Part shown: positions 6,906-13,095 of the stretch, in pieces
Layout: the number at the start of each line of letters is the position of its first letter
How positions within the stretch are numbered: position 1 is the first letter of the stretch
Source of the DNA: RUG14223 sp051881075
GTDB lineage: Bacteria; Bacillota; Clostridia; Oscillospirales; Acutalibacteraceae
NCBI GenBank assembly: GCA_051881075.1
Contig: JBJEPE010000018.1
Location: 1 to 21,773, forward strand
Reading direction: 5' to 3'
DNA length: 21,773 nt
Position numbers and translations under genes: made by a program
Notes under the pieces: generated by a model
Database searches by the model: none
Told to the model about the DNA's origin: nothing
Seen by the model: the letters and a program-made list of their open reading frames with translations, nothing else

Positions 6906-7460
6906 TTAATCGGTTACAAGCTTTTTTCTAAGAAGAAAAGCAACTGCTGCAAGTAATAGCAGTCCGCCCGTTACATACAATCCGGTAAAATCTAATGCTT
7001 TGTCGGGAGCGTCGGTTCTCTTTACGATATCACCGTCAAGCTCGCCGATAAGCTCTCCGTTTTGTCCGTATACCAAAACCTTAATGTCACCTGGATGCAG
7101 TAAGCCGGATTCTTTAGGTACAATTTTATAGCTTATATTAAGAAGTGCGCATATTTCATCAAATACACTATACATATATTCTACTTCTTCATCTGAAAAA
7201 TTATGGATGGAATGTCCCTTTGTAAAGTCAATTTTCTTTGCAGAACGCTCCATAATCTCAATAAGCTTATCGCATTGCTCGTCTGTTGTTTCAATTTGTG
7301 AGAAGATATTTTTCACAGTATCTAAGAAAAGTTCATCATAAATGCTTGGTGTCAACCTTTGTACTGTGTTTATAACCTCATCTCTTGTTGCAGCATTTGC
7401 TGTAATAAATGAACTGGAAATAAGCATTAATGCCATTATAAAGCATAAAGTTTTTTTCAT
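6906..7460 (-). CDS. Secreted protein with LPXTG-like LDFTG tail, probable sortase substrate
   Basis: A 184-residue protein. The signal peptide (1-23) ends A-N-A before Ala24. The middle (24-150) is a helical then strand-rich domain that I do not recognise. The C-terminus has the three parts of a sorting signal in order: L-D-F-T-G (156-160), a hydrophobic helix (161-177) and R-K-K (178-180) close to the end. The only departure from LPXTG is Asp for Pro at position 2. It is the first gene of an operon with a sortase second, which makes it the obvious substrate, though a plain C-terminal membrane anchor is the alternative. The site GGGAG lies 8 nt before the ATG, and a strong promoter is at 7522-7550. 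Confidence 0.7.
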   Translation of the reverse strand: MKKTLCFIMALMLISSSFITANAATRDEVINTVQRLTPSIYDELFLDTVKNIFSQIETTDEQCDKLIEIMERSAKKIDFTKGHSIHNFSDEEVEYMYSVFDEICALLNISYKIVPKESGLLHPGDIKVLVYGQNGELIGELDGDIVKRTDAPDKALDFTGLYVTGGLLLLAAVAFLLRKKLVTD

Positions 7461-7521
7461 TTTTACAACTCCCTTTTATATAAAGCTATACTAATCCAAT
7501 GTTAATGAATTATATATAAGT

Positions 7522-7550
7522 ATCATATATTATTTTTACTGATTTGTCAA
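7522..7550 (-). promoter_or_regulatory. Sigma-A promoter of the sortase operon
   Basis: On the minus strand TTGACA (7545-7550), 17 bp, TATGAT (7522-7527), giving a leader of about 55 nt to the first gene at 7460. The stretch 7551-7638 is AT-rich and holds nothing else I recognise. Confidence 0.8.
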
Positions 7551-7638
7551 TTACTTTATGATATGATTTTAAGATGCGACTTTAAATTAACGGTTTATAA
7601 GCTTCTGTAACAAATTAATTTATTAAGATACATAAATC

Positions 7639-7681
7639 AAAAAGGCAGGCTATCCCCTATTGGATCGTCCTACTTCTTTTT
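7639..7681 (-). terminator. Probable terminator after the Crp/Fnr gene
   Basis: An interrupted hairpin (GGAT/ATCC and CCT/AGG helices with internal mismatches) has T runs on both sides. On the minus strand it lies about 100 nt downstream of the regulator stop codon. The stem is imperfect, so confidence is moderate. Confidence 0.5.
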
Positions 7682-7776
7682 TGCCTATTTTAAAGTGTAT
7701 GAATATAAGTAAAAATACAAATGAGAGAGTAATTTTTCAAAAACAGCAAATATTATCATATAGTTAAAAATCAAAA

Positions 7777-8451
7777 TCAGTCATTGTATTTTTGTATAAG
7801 CTCAAAGTGATTTCTATTAAATTTAAGCATACCGTCATCACGCATTTTGCACAGCTCGTTTGACATTGCGCTTCGGTCAACCGATAAAAAGTCGGCAAGC
7901 TGTTGCCTGTTAAACGGTATGTCAAAAGAGGCATTACCGTGTTTTTTTGACTGTGCGGATAGATACGCCGTCAGCTTTTCTCTGGTAGAGCGCTGCGCCA
8001 TGCAGTCAATTTTTTGAGTAAGAATTATATTTTTGTGTGAAATAGAGCGAATAAGATTCTGAATAATAATAGTATGATGCTCACAAGCGTTTGAGCATAC
8101 GTTCATAACTCTTTTAACGTTAAACATTAAAACGGTGCTGTCCTCAATCGCAAGTACGTCATTGAGTAATGCCTCGTTATCCTGCATAGCGTATGCCTCA
8201 CCAAAGATCTCCCCTACCGATATTTTGTTGACTATGCTCCTATTACCCCAGTAATCGCCCTTTTGTATCAGGAGTGATCCCCTTACAAGTATTGCGATAG
8301 CATCTATATAATCGCCTGTACGGAATACATACTCGTCCTTTTGATATTCCCTTATCCTTGTATGCAAACAGTTTGTCATTGTAATTATCTCATCATCGCT
8401 TACATTTGCAAAAAGCGTTGTATTTTTTAATACAGGAATAAAATTCTCCAT
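7777..8451 (-). CDS. Crp/Fnr family transcription regulator
   Basis: A 224-residue dimeric DNA-binding regulator. The N-terminal cyclic-nucleotide-binding-type beta barrel spans about 20-115, the dimer helix about 120-145, and the winged helix-turn-helix about 180-210. The recognition segment is S-V-D-R-S-A-M-S-N-E-L. It lacks the N-terminal four-cysteine cluster of classical FNR; Cys119 and Cys123 are isolated. In anaerobes, regulators of this type often sit beside hcp or ferredoxin genes and respond to nitrosative or redox stress, sometimes through heme; no hcp gene is present here. It is divergent from the ferredoxin pair. A dyad operator in its own leader and overlapping promoters suggest that it represses itself and activates its neighbour. 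Confidence 0.85.
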   Translation of the reverse strand: MENFIPVLKNTTLFANVSDDEIITMTNCLHTRIREYQKDEYVFRTGDYIDAIAILVRGSLLIQKGDYWGNRSIVNKISVGEIFGEAYAMQDNEALLNDVLAIEDSTVLMFNVKRVMNVCSNACEHHTIIIQNLIRSISHKNIILTQKIDCMAQRSTREKLTAYLSAQSKKHGNASFDIPFNRQQLADFLSVDRSAMSNELCKMRDDGMLKFNRNHFELIQKYND

Positions 8452-8467
8452 AACTTCCTCACTTTTC

Positions 8468-8481
8468 GTTGTAAAAACAAC
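8468..8481. promoter_or_regulatory. Crp/Fnr-type dyad operator
   Basis: A perfect inverted repeat GTTGT-N4-ACAAC, fitting the TTGT...ACAA pattern of Crp/Fnr sites. Its centre (8474.5) is exactly 41.5 bp upstream of the start point predicted from the -10 box at 8504-8509, the class II activator position. It also lies at about +10 to +23 of the divergent regulator transcript, where binding would block elongation. Confidence 0.65.
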
Positions 8482-8496
8482 AGAATTAATTTTGAT

Positions 8497-8525
8497 ATTA
8501 TACTATAATGAACTCACAAAGTCAA
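8497..8525 (-). promoter_or_regulatory. Sigma-A promoter of the Crp/Fnr gene
   Basis: On the minus strand TTGACT (8520-8525), 17 bp, TATAAT (8497-8502); start near 8490. This is a strong, activator-independent promoter. Its -10 abuts the divergent ferredoxin -10 with one base between them. Confidence 0.75.
8504..8509 (+). promoter_or_regulatory. -10 box of the activator-dependent ferredoxin promoter
   Basis: TATAAT with no recognisable -35 hexamer at the proper distance (CAGAAT at 8481-8486). The place of the -35 is next to the dyad operator, as for class II activated promoters. Start near 8516; leader 35 nt with AGGAGG at 8535-8540. Confidence 0.65.
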
Positions 8526-8550
8526 TCAAGCAACAGGAGGAAGCGATAAA

Positions 8551-9270
8551 ATGATAAGAAAGATAATTAAGATTGATGAAGATAAATGCAACGGCTGTGG
8601 GGCCTGTGCAAGTGCTTGCCATGAGGGTGCTATAGCTATGATAGACGGAAAAGCAAGGCTTATGCGTGACGATTACTGCGACGGTATGGGAGATTGCTTG
8701 CCTGAGTGTCCTACAGGTGCTATCTCCTTTGAAGAAAGAGAGGCGGCGGCTTATGATGAAAAGGCTGTAGAAGAAAATAAAAGGCGTAAGGCTATGCAGG
8801 AAAAGATAGCCGGTGTTTTTCATGGCGGCAGTTGTCCGGGCTCAAGAGCACAGCAGATAACCCATGCTAAGCCGATGACTGAGAGCGTGCCAAATGCAGA
8901 TCAGGTATCTCTGCTTGGCAACTGGCCTGTACAGATAAAGCTTGCACCGCTTAAGGCACCGTATTTCAGCGGAGCAAAACTGCTGATAGCCGCAGACTGT
9001 ACCGCATATGCGTATGCAAATTTTAACAGAGAATTTTTGCATGGCAAAGCGGCACTTATAGGCTGTCCTAAGCTTGACAGCGTTGATTACAGCGAAAAGC
9101 TTACAGAGATAATAAAAAACAATGATATTAAAAGCGTAACTGTTGTACGTATGGAGGTACCTTGCTGTGGCGGTATAGAGAACGCCGTAAAGAAAGCATT
9201 GCAAAACAGCGGCAAATTTATACCATGGCAGGTAGTTACAATATCAATAGGCGGAGAAATTATAGATTAA
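8551..9270 (+). CDS. Two-cluster 4Fe-4S ferredoxin-domain protein
   Basis: A 239-residue cytosolic iron-sulfur protein. The N-terminal ferredoxin domain holds cluster 1 ligands Cys13, 16, 19, 23 and a second, longer-spaced set Cys43, Cys49, Cys53 (C-D-G-M-G-D-C-L-P-E-C-P) as found in this family. The rest (about 90-239) is not a simple ferredoxin: it has conserved-looking cysteines at 95 (S-C-P-G-S), 150, 172 (G-C-P-K) and a Cys205-Cys206 pair (P-C-C-G-G), suggesting a redox or metal site. Proteins of this build occur next to hcp and Crp/Fnr genes in clostridia. It heads a two-gene operon, 14 nt from the small ferredoxin gene. AGGAGG lies 10 nt before the ATG. The exact electron partner is unknown. 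Confidence 0.85.
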   Translation: MIRKIIKIDEDKCNGCGACASACHEGAIAMIDGKARLMRDDYCDGMGDCLPECPTGAISFEEREAAAYDEKAVEENKRRKAMQEKIAGVFHGGSCPGSRAQQITHAKPMTESVPNADQVSLLGNWPVQIKLAPLKAPYFSGAKLLIAADCTAYAYANFNREFLHGKAALIGCPKLDSVDYSEKLTEIIKNNDIKSVTVVRMEVPCCGGIENAVKKALQNSGKFIPWQVVTISIGGEIID

Positions 9271-9284
9271 CGGAGGTTATACAA

Positions 9285-9470
9285 ATGAAATATATTGTAA
9301 ATGAAAATTGCATAGGATGCGGTTTATGTGCCGCAACCTGCCCTGATGTCTTTGAACTTACAGACGAGGGTGTAGCAAAAGCAATCAATGAAGAGGTCGA
9401 TGCAAGTAATGAAGATTTGGCGGCAGAAGCTATGGCAAGCTGTCCTGTTGAGGCAATAGAGGAGCAATAA
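9285..9470 (+). CDS. Small monocluster [4Fe-4S] ferredoxin
   Basis: A 61-residue electron carrier. C-I-G-C-G-L-C-A-A-T-C-P gives Cys9, Cys12, Cys15, and Cys53 (S-C-P-V-E-A-I) completes one cluster. Cys19 is the remaining motif cysteine, which in single-cluster ferredoxins of this length (Thermotoga type) does not bind iron. The second cluster motif is absent. The start is fixed by CGGAGGT 7 nt before the ATG at 9285. It is translated from the same transcript as the upstream two-cluster protein and is probably its redox partner. Confidence 0.9.
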   Translation: MKYIVNENCIGCGLCAATCPDVFELTDEGVAKAINEEVDASNEDLAAEAMASCPVEAIEEQ

Positions 9471-9762
9471 CAGTGAGTTAAATGGCAACATTAAACAAAA
9501 CGCAACAAACAATTACTGAAGTTTACAGTTATAATAGGCAAACATCACATACTCTGTACCTGTGTTTATGTAAAAAATAAGCTATTAAGAACTGTCGGAA
9601 TAAATGTTGAGCCTGAGTTTCTCCATTATTTTTTAGAAGAAGATGACATATCGAAAATGTTGTGTAAAATTGTTTTATTATGGGGAGAGACCTCTTGTTA
9701 AATAAGGCTCTTAACTTCTGTAAACCTGCCGACAGCAATTATAAGTATTTAAGATAAAGAAA
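9471..9762. other. Intergenic stretch, no supported gene
   Basis: About 290 AT-rich bases after the ferredoxin operon. One plus-strand frame stays open from 9495 to about 9703 and reads plausibly at its end (E-P-E-F-L-H-Y-F-L-E-E-D-D), but it has no ATG or ribosome binding site and I recognise no family. It could be a gene remnant or chance. Confidence 0.3.
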
Positions 9763-9804
9763 CGGGCATCCGTATAATCGCATTACACGGATGCCCGATT
9801 GTTT
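9763..9804 (-). terminator. Terminator after the SleB-type gene, bidirectional
   Basis: A perfect 11-bp stem CGGGCATCCGT/ACGGATGCCCG with a T-rich tail on each strand. On the minus strand it lies about 80 nt past the hydrolase stop codon. Confidence 0.8.
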
Positions 9805-9874
9805 TACAACTGCCGGCAGTTTTATCGGGTAATTTTTTAAAAGATAATAAAAAATATATAGGTTTAATATAATA

Positions 9875-10537
9875 TTATATGCAGAAACGGTGTGCGCCTA
9901 TCGTTATCAGGGTTTCTCTTGAAAATATCCACTGACTGGTGGCTTTATCGGGATTGTAGTAATATATTGCGCCGCCTGTAGGATCCCATCCGTTAATAGC
10001 ATCTACTGCGGCTTTTTTGGATGTAGATGATACGGCCTCATATATCTGACCGTCATCAACGCATGAGAATGCGCCCTTCTGATATACTACGCCTGCTATT
10101 GTGTTGGGGAATGACGGATGCTCCACACGGTTAAGAATGACCGCGCCTACCGCCACTTGTCCTACATACGGCTCTCCACGTGATTCCGCTGATATTATAC
10201 GTGCAAGCAGGTCTATGTCGCTCTCTGAAAATCCCCCGGTCTGTACGGAGGTACTCTTGGAAATGCCCAGAGAGTTAAGGGTCTGAGTACCTGCTATGCC
10301 GTCTACGGCAAGCCCGTTATCCTTCTGGTAATTTTCAACGGCTTTTTTCGTGCCGCTGCCGTATATTCCGTCAACATTACCGCTGTAGTAGCCCTGCGCC
10401 TTAAGCTCGGTTTGTATGGCGGTTACCTCACTGCCTGTTGATCCGTACTTTGACAGAGAATTGCTCTTTATGACGCACAGCTCGTTTATAAGTATCAGGC
10501 TTATAACGAAGCAAATTGCGGATTTTATATTTTTCAT
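9875..10537 (-). CDS. sleB: SleB-type spore cortex / cell wall hydrolase
   Basis: A 220-residue secreted peptidoglycan hydrolase. It has an N-terminal signal/anchor helix (about 5-24), a peptidoglycan-binding type 1 domain at 33-92 (repeat core G-S-x-V-x-x-I-Q and D-G-I-Y-G-x-x-T-K-K-A-V), a short linker, and a hydrolase_2 (SleB/CwlJ) catalytic domain at 105-220. Glu118 in S-A-E-S-R-G-E is the expected catalytic acid; the end I-G-A-H-R-F fits the family. SleB degrades muramic-delta-lactam cortex during spore germination and is made in the forespore under sigma G. A matching sigma-G-like promoter lies upstream. The family also contains vegetative wall hydrolases, so the exact role is likely rather than certain. 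CTCCT (minus AGGAG) is 7 nt before the ATG. Confidence 0.85.
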   Translation of the reverse strand: MKNIKSAICFVISLILINELCVIKSNSLSKYGSTGSEVTAIQTELKAQGYYSGNVDGIYGSGTKKAVENYQKDNGLAVDGIAGTQTLNSLGISKSTSVQTGGFSESDIDLLARIISAESRGEPYVGQVAVGAVILNRVEHPSFPNTIAGVVYQKGAFSCVDDGQIYEAVSSTSKKAAVDAINGWDPTGGAIYYYNPDKATSQWIFSRETLITIGAHRFCI

Positions 10538-10560
10538 ATGATAACTCCTTTTGATTTGAA

Positions 10561-10623
10561 TAAGCCGTGAAGCCGATTGGCGGGTATTATTCCGTTACCC
10601 GACGGTTGTGGTATTACGGCTTA
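10561..10623 (-). other. Three-stem leader hairpin before the SleB-type gene
   Basis: A 63-nt element folds into one interrupted hairpin: 8 bp outer (TAAGCCGT/ACGGCTTA), 5 bp middle (AGCCG/CGGTT with one G-T), 6 bp inner (CGGGTA/TACCCG). On the minus strand it ends 23 nt before the ATG and leaves the ribosome binding site just downstream. No T run follows, so it is not a terminator. Confidence 0.6.
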
Positions 10624-10655
10624 ATTTGTACTGCAAAAATTTTGATGATAACATT

Positions 10656-10684
10656 TATAATGCACCAAAAATTCCAATATATAC
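10656..10684 (-). promoter_or_regulatory. Sigma-G-like forespore promoter for the SleB-type gene
   Basis: On the minus strand GTATA (10680-10684), 17 bp, CATTATA (10656-10662). This fits the Bacillus subtilis sigma-G pattern GHATR-N18-CATNHTA with a spacer one base shorter. Transcription would start near 10648 and include the leader hairpin. The region 10690-10830 is AT-rich with nothing else I recognise. Confidence 0.5.
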
Positions 10685-10832
10685 GAATTTGTTGTTTGCT
10701 TAATTCACATAAATTACAAATATATATTGTCGTTTATTAAAAATAGTAACATATAGATAAAGAAGTATATACTTTCTTAATAAAAATTCTATAAATTGTT
10801 GTCAAATTGTTGTTTCATTTTTTGCAAACGTA

Positions 10833-10841
10833 TGTTATAAT
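10833..10841 (+). promoter_or_regulatory. Extended -10 promoter for the gene at 10916
   Basis: TGT-TATAAT, a TGn extended -10, with only a poor -35 (TTTCAT at 10813-10818). Transcription would start near 10848, giving a leader of about 68 nt. Confidence 0.6.
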
Positions 10842-10915
10842 ATACTTGAAGATTAAGAAACCCCGATCTTTCTTCTATAAAGATTTATGGTCTAGCGAAA
10901 GGAGGAGATACAAAT

Positions 10916-11341
10916 ATGTCAAAAAAACCGTGTGTGCTTGTTTGTGTAACGGAGCAAATGAACTGTGACAGACTCATTGAAGCGGGGCGAGCTGTAGCAG
11001 ACATAAAGAACGAAGATTTAAAGGTGCTGTGCGTGCCTAAGCTGGCAGGCGGCAACTGTATAATAAGCGCAGAGGTAGAATATTTATATCAGACGGCTAA
11101 AAAATACGGAGCGGAGATGAGAATAGTCTTCCACGATAAAGCCCCCTTAGTGGCTGTGCAATATGCAAAAGAGGTAAACGCCACAAGGATAGTAACAGGT
11201 ATGCCGCCTGACGGTCAGTTAAGCGGATTTGTAGTGATGGTAAGGACGCTTGCGCCATCGCTCACAATATCAATGGTTTCTAAAGAAGGAACCGTGTACA
11301 ATATGTACTCAAAGAAAGATAGTGAAATCATAAACGCATAA
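10916..11341 (+). CDS. UspA/HUP-like small protein
   Basis: A 141-residue soluble protein with an alternating strand-helix pattern. Hydrophobic strands V-L-V-C-V-T (7-11), L-K-V-L-C-V (35-40), M-R-I-V (68-71), R-I-V-T-G (91-95) and I-S-M-V (118-121) resemble the nucleotide-binding HUP fold of universal stress proteins and the KdpD sensor domain. After the R-I-V-T-G strand the usual ATP loop G-x2-G-x9-G-(S/T) is not clear (G-M-P-P-D-G-Q-L-S-G), so ATP binding is uncertain. It is monocistronic with AAAGGAGGAG before the ATG, an extended -10 promoter and a strong terminator. The function is not known from context. Confidence 0.55.
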   Translation: MSKKPCVLVCVTEQMNCDRLIEAGRAVADIKNEDLKVLCVPKLAGGNCIISAEVEYLYQTAKKYGAEMRIVFHDKAPLVAVQYAKEVNATRIVTGMPPDGQLSGFVVMVRTLAPSLTISMVSKEGTVYNMYSKKDSEIINA

Positions 11342-11369
11342 TGCGTTAAAATATAAAAGTAATAAATAT

Positions 11370-11413
11370 AGCGGATGTATTGCCTGTATGACAGTACATC
11401 CGCTGTTGTTTTG
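11370..11413 (+). terminator. Terminator after the UspA-like gene
   Basis: A perfect 10-bp stem AGCGGATGTA/TACATCCGCT with a 15-nt loop, followed by GTTGTTTT. It marks the left boundary of the repeat cluster. Confidence 0.85.
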
Positions 11414-11577
11414 TAGGGCAGGTAAGACCTGCGGCAGCGTTGCGGTCGGTAAGACCGACAGCAAAGTTGCGCACAGAGATTTTGGCGTGATTAAGCATAT
11501 AGCACGCAATCGAGGCAGGTTTCATATCTTCGCATAACAGTTAGATGTTTATAAATCTAACCTAACAGACGCTCATG
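11414..11577. repeat. Small palindromic modules at the start of the repeat cluster
   Basis: Two small palindromes follow each other: GCAGGTAAGACCTGC (11418-11432) and GTCGGTAAGACCGAC (11447-11461). They share the core GGTAAGACC, with flanking arm bases that differ but still pair. The complement of this core recurs at 24-55, 179-210, 13096-13125 and 21539-21570. The piece at 11560-11582 is the complement of 208-232. I see no gene. Confidence 0.75.
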
Positions 11578-11706
11578 CCGCTCTGTACTAGGCATATACT
11601 TTCTTTACGCAAAGAAAGTATACAAAGAAGCGGCGGGAAAACCCTTGCGATGGGTTTTCCCTGCCCCCTTTCCTTAACGCTTTTATGCTTCGCATATAGC
11701 GCACAA
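11578..11706 (+). repeat. Hairpin block 1, copy A
   Basis: Contains hairpin H1, a 12-bp perfect stem TATACTTTCTTT/AAAGAAAGTATA with loop ACGC (11595-11622), and hairpin H2, a 10-bp stem GGGAAAACCC/GGGTTTTCCC (11635-11661). The same block appears reversed at 12030 and 12537 and, cut by the window edge, at 21773. It is followed directly by block 2 in the same direction. Confidence 0.8.
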
Positions 11707-11742
11707 AGTATAATTGTATCAAAATTAATTTCACGCATCTTA

Positions 11743-11881
11743 ACTTTGAAGTCAACTTGCTATAATTTAATACATTATAATCTAAGTTCTTGTTTCCCCA
11801 TCCCCCGACCCCCTTCCCCAAGGAAGGGGGAGAAACTTGCAGGGGCTTCGCCCCTGCACCTCAATGGTCTGCACATCGGAC
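11743..11881 (+). repeat. Hairpin block 2, copy A
   Basis: Begins ACTTTG-AAGTCAACTTGCTATAAT and ends with two hairpins: H3, CCCCCTTCC/GGAAGGGGG with loop CCAA (11809-11830), and H4, TGCAGGGGC/GCCCCTGCA with loop TTC (11838-11858). Strong similarity to 12337-12475 and 12783-12921 runs across the whole unit. Confidence 0.85.
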
Positions 11882-11945
11882 AACATGAAAAAAGGTAAGT
11901 AAATCCGATAGTAAAGATGTGTACAAAGTGGTTTGATATGATTAA

Positions 11946-11974
11946 TTGCATAGCACGCAACGTAGTGCTATGCA
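11946..11974. repeat. Palindrome of the TAGCACGCA module
   Basis: TTGCATAGCAC and GTGCTATGCAA pair perfectly over 11 bp. The half-site GCATAGCACGCATC or a close variant recurs at 11491, 12205, 12301, 12748, 12965 and, reversed, at 21373, 21503 and 21672. Confidence 0.75.
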
Positions 11975-12029
11975 AATAGACTAGCAATCGTTATGTCGCA
12001 GGTGATAAATTATGATTATAAAAGATTAT

Positions 12030-12150
12030 GTGTGCTCAGCGAAGCGGTCGTTCAGGAAGGGGAGCAGGGGAAACCCAATCAAAAGGGTTTTCCCGCTACG
12101 TCTTTGCATCCTTTCTTCGTATAAAGAAAGGATGTGCCGGGTGCAGGGCG
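12030..12150 (-). repeat. Hairpin block 1, copy B (inverted)
   Basis: Reverse orientation relative to copy A. H2 is at 12067-12094 (GGGGAAACCC/GGGTTTTCCC, one G-T pair). H1 is at 12107-12134, an 11-bp stem CATCCTTTCTT/AAGAAAGGATG that differs from copy A at two base pairs, both compensated. Block 2 copy B follows in the opposite direction. Confidence 0.8.
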
Positions 12151-12172
12151 GGCAGGGTAGCCCTGCGGCAGA

Positions 12173-12315
12173 GTTGCGCACAAAGTAATTGCTATAAATA
12201 AGTGCATAGCACGCATCGTAATTACTAGGTTTAATCGACAGCATTGTTGACGGTTAGACCAGTACTAGCGTTGCGCACAAAGTAATTGCTATAAATAAGT
12301 GTATAGCACGCATCG
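12173..12315 (+). repeat. Direct 46-bp repeat pair
   Basis: 12173-12218 and 12270-12315 match at all but about one position, starting GTTGCGCACAAAGTAATTG and ending in the module TAGCACGCATCG. They lie between block 1 copy B and block 2 copy B and look like a local duplication. Confidence 0.85.
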
Positions 12316-12336
12316 AAACTGCATGACATTAATTTT

Positions 12337-12475
12337 ACTTTGTAGTCAACTTGCTATAATCCAGTATCTTATTATCTAAATCTTTGTATCCCCATCCCCC
12401 GACCCCCTTCCCCTAGGAAGGGGGAGAAACTTGCAGGGGCTTCGCCCCTGCACTCCAAAGGTTTGCGCATCGTAC
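12337..12475 (+). repeat. Hairpin block 2, copy B
   Basis: Same build as copy A. H3 is at 12403-12424 with loop CCTA; H4 is at 12432-12452 with loop TTC. Only the loops and the AT-rich spacer differ noticeably. Confidence 0.85.
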
Positions 12476-12536
12476 TGCTTAAAGATTAGCAATCGGTTGG
12501 CTGCAGGCGGTAAAGTGAGATAATAAAACACTTAGT

Positions 12537-12659
12537 TTGCTCAGCGAAGCGGTCGTTCAGGAAAGGGAGCAGGGAAAACCCAATCGAAAGGGTTTTCCCG
12601 CTACGTCTTTGCATCCTTTCTTCGTATAAAGAAAGGATGTGCCGGGTGCAGGGCGGCAT
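12537..12659 (-). repeat. Hairpin block 1, copy C (inverted)
   Basis: Near-identical to copy B, with only a few differences over about 120 bp. H2 is at 12572-12599 and the H1 stem is unchanged from copy B. It is followed by GGCATGAGCGCCTG, a variant of the module at 211-226. Confidence 0.85.
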
Positions 12660-12782
12660 GAGCGCCTGCATTGGTCTAATCGGCGCATTGTTGTCGATTA
12701 GACCTGTAGTAAGACTTTGCATAGGGTGACTTAGAGAGATTAAGTATGTATCACGCATCTTAACTTTGATGCAGAGATTTTA

Positions 12783-12921
12783 ACTTTGTAGTCAACTTGC
12801 TATAATCCAGTATCTCATTATCTAAATTTTTGTATCCCCATCCCCCGACCCCCTTCCCCAGAGGAAGGGGGAGAAACTTGCAGGGGCGAAGCCCCTGCAC
12901 CCATAATGTTTGCTCATCGTA
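12783..12921 (+). repeat. Hairpin block 2, copy C
   Basis: H3 is at 12849-12871 with a 5-nt loop CCAGA. H4 is at 12879-12899 with the same stem as copies A and B but loop GAA instead of TTC, which is what a flip of the hairpin would give. Confidence 0.85.
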
Positions 12922-12989
12922 CTAATTGAAATATTATCAATTCACGCTCTGCATTACAAAGTTTGCATAGCACGCATCGGAATTGTTCG

Positions 12990-13055
12990 GTTATCTGCTA
13001 GGTCTCCGCCCCTGCACTTCTTAGGTTTGAATATCTTACTATTAAAGAAAACAAA
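12990..13055 (+). repeat. Repeat arm paired with 21310-21375
   Basis: About 66 bp starting GTTATCTGCTA, containing CGCCCCTGCACT and then TTAGGTTTGAATATCTTACT. The same sequence occurs in reverse at 21310-21375 with few changes. It includes only the right half of hairpin H4. Confidence 0.8.
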
Positions 13056-13095
13056 TTCCGGATGCGTGACAAAACTGAATTATCCTAAAATACCG

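Noticed and set aside
9529..9738. Minus-strand frame of 69 codons
   Set aside because: It starts at TTG without a binding site, in AT-rich intergenic DNA.
9721..9740. CCTGCCGACAGCAA near the SleB terminator as another repeat copy
   Set aside because: The match to the palindrome module is too short to separate from chance.
11575..12758. Open frames through block 1 that share a peptide of the type CTRHILSL...GKTL in all copies (plus strand in A, minus strand in B and C)
   Set aside because: The shared peptide is explained by the repeated hairpins. Changes between copies keep base pairing rather than codons, there are no ribosome binding sites, and the frames enter unrelated sequence on each side.
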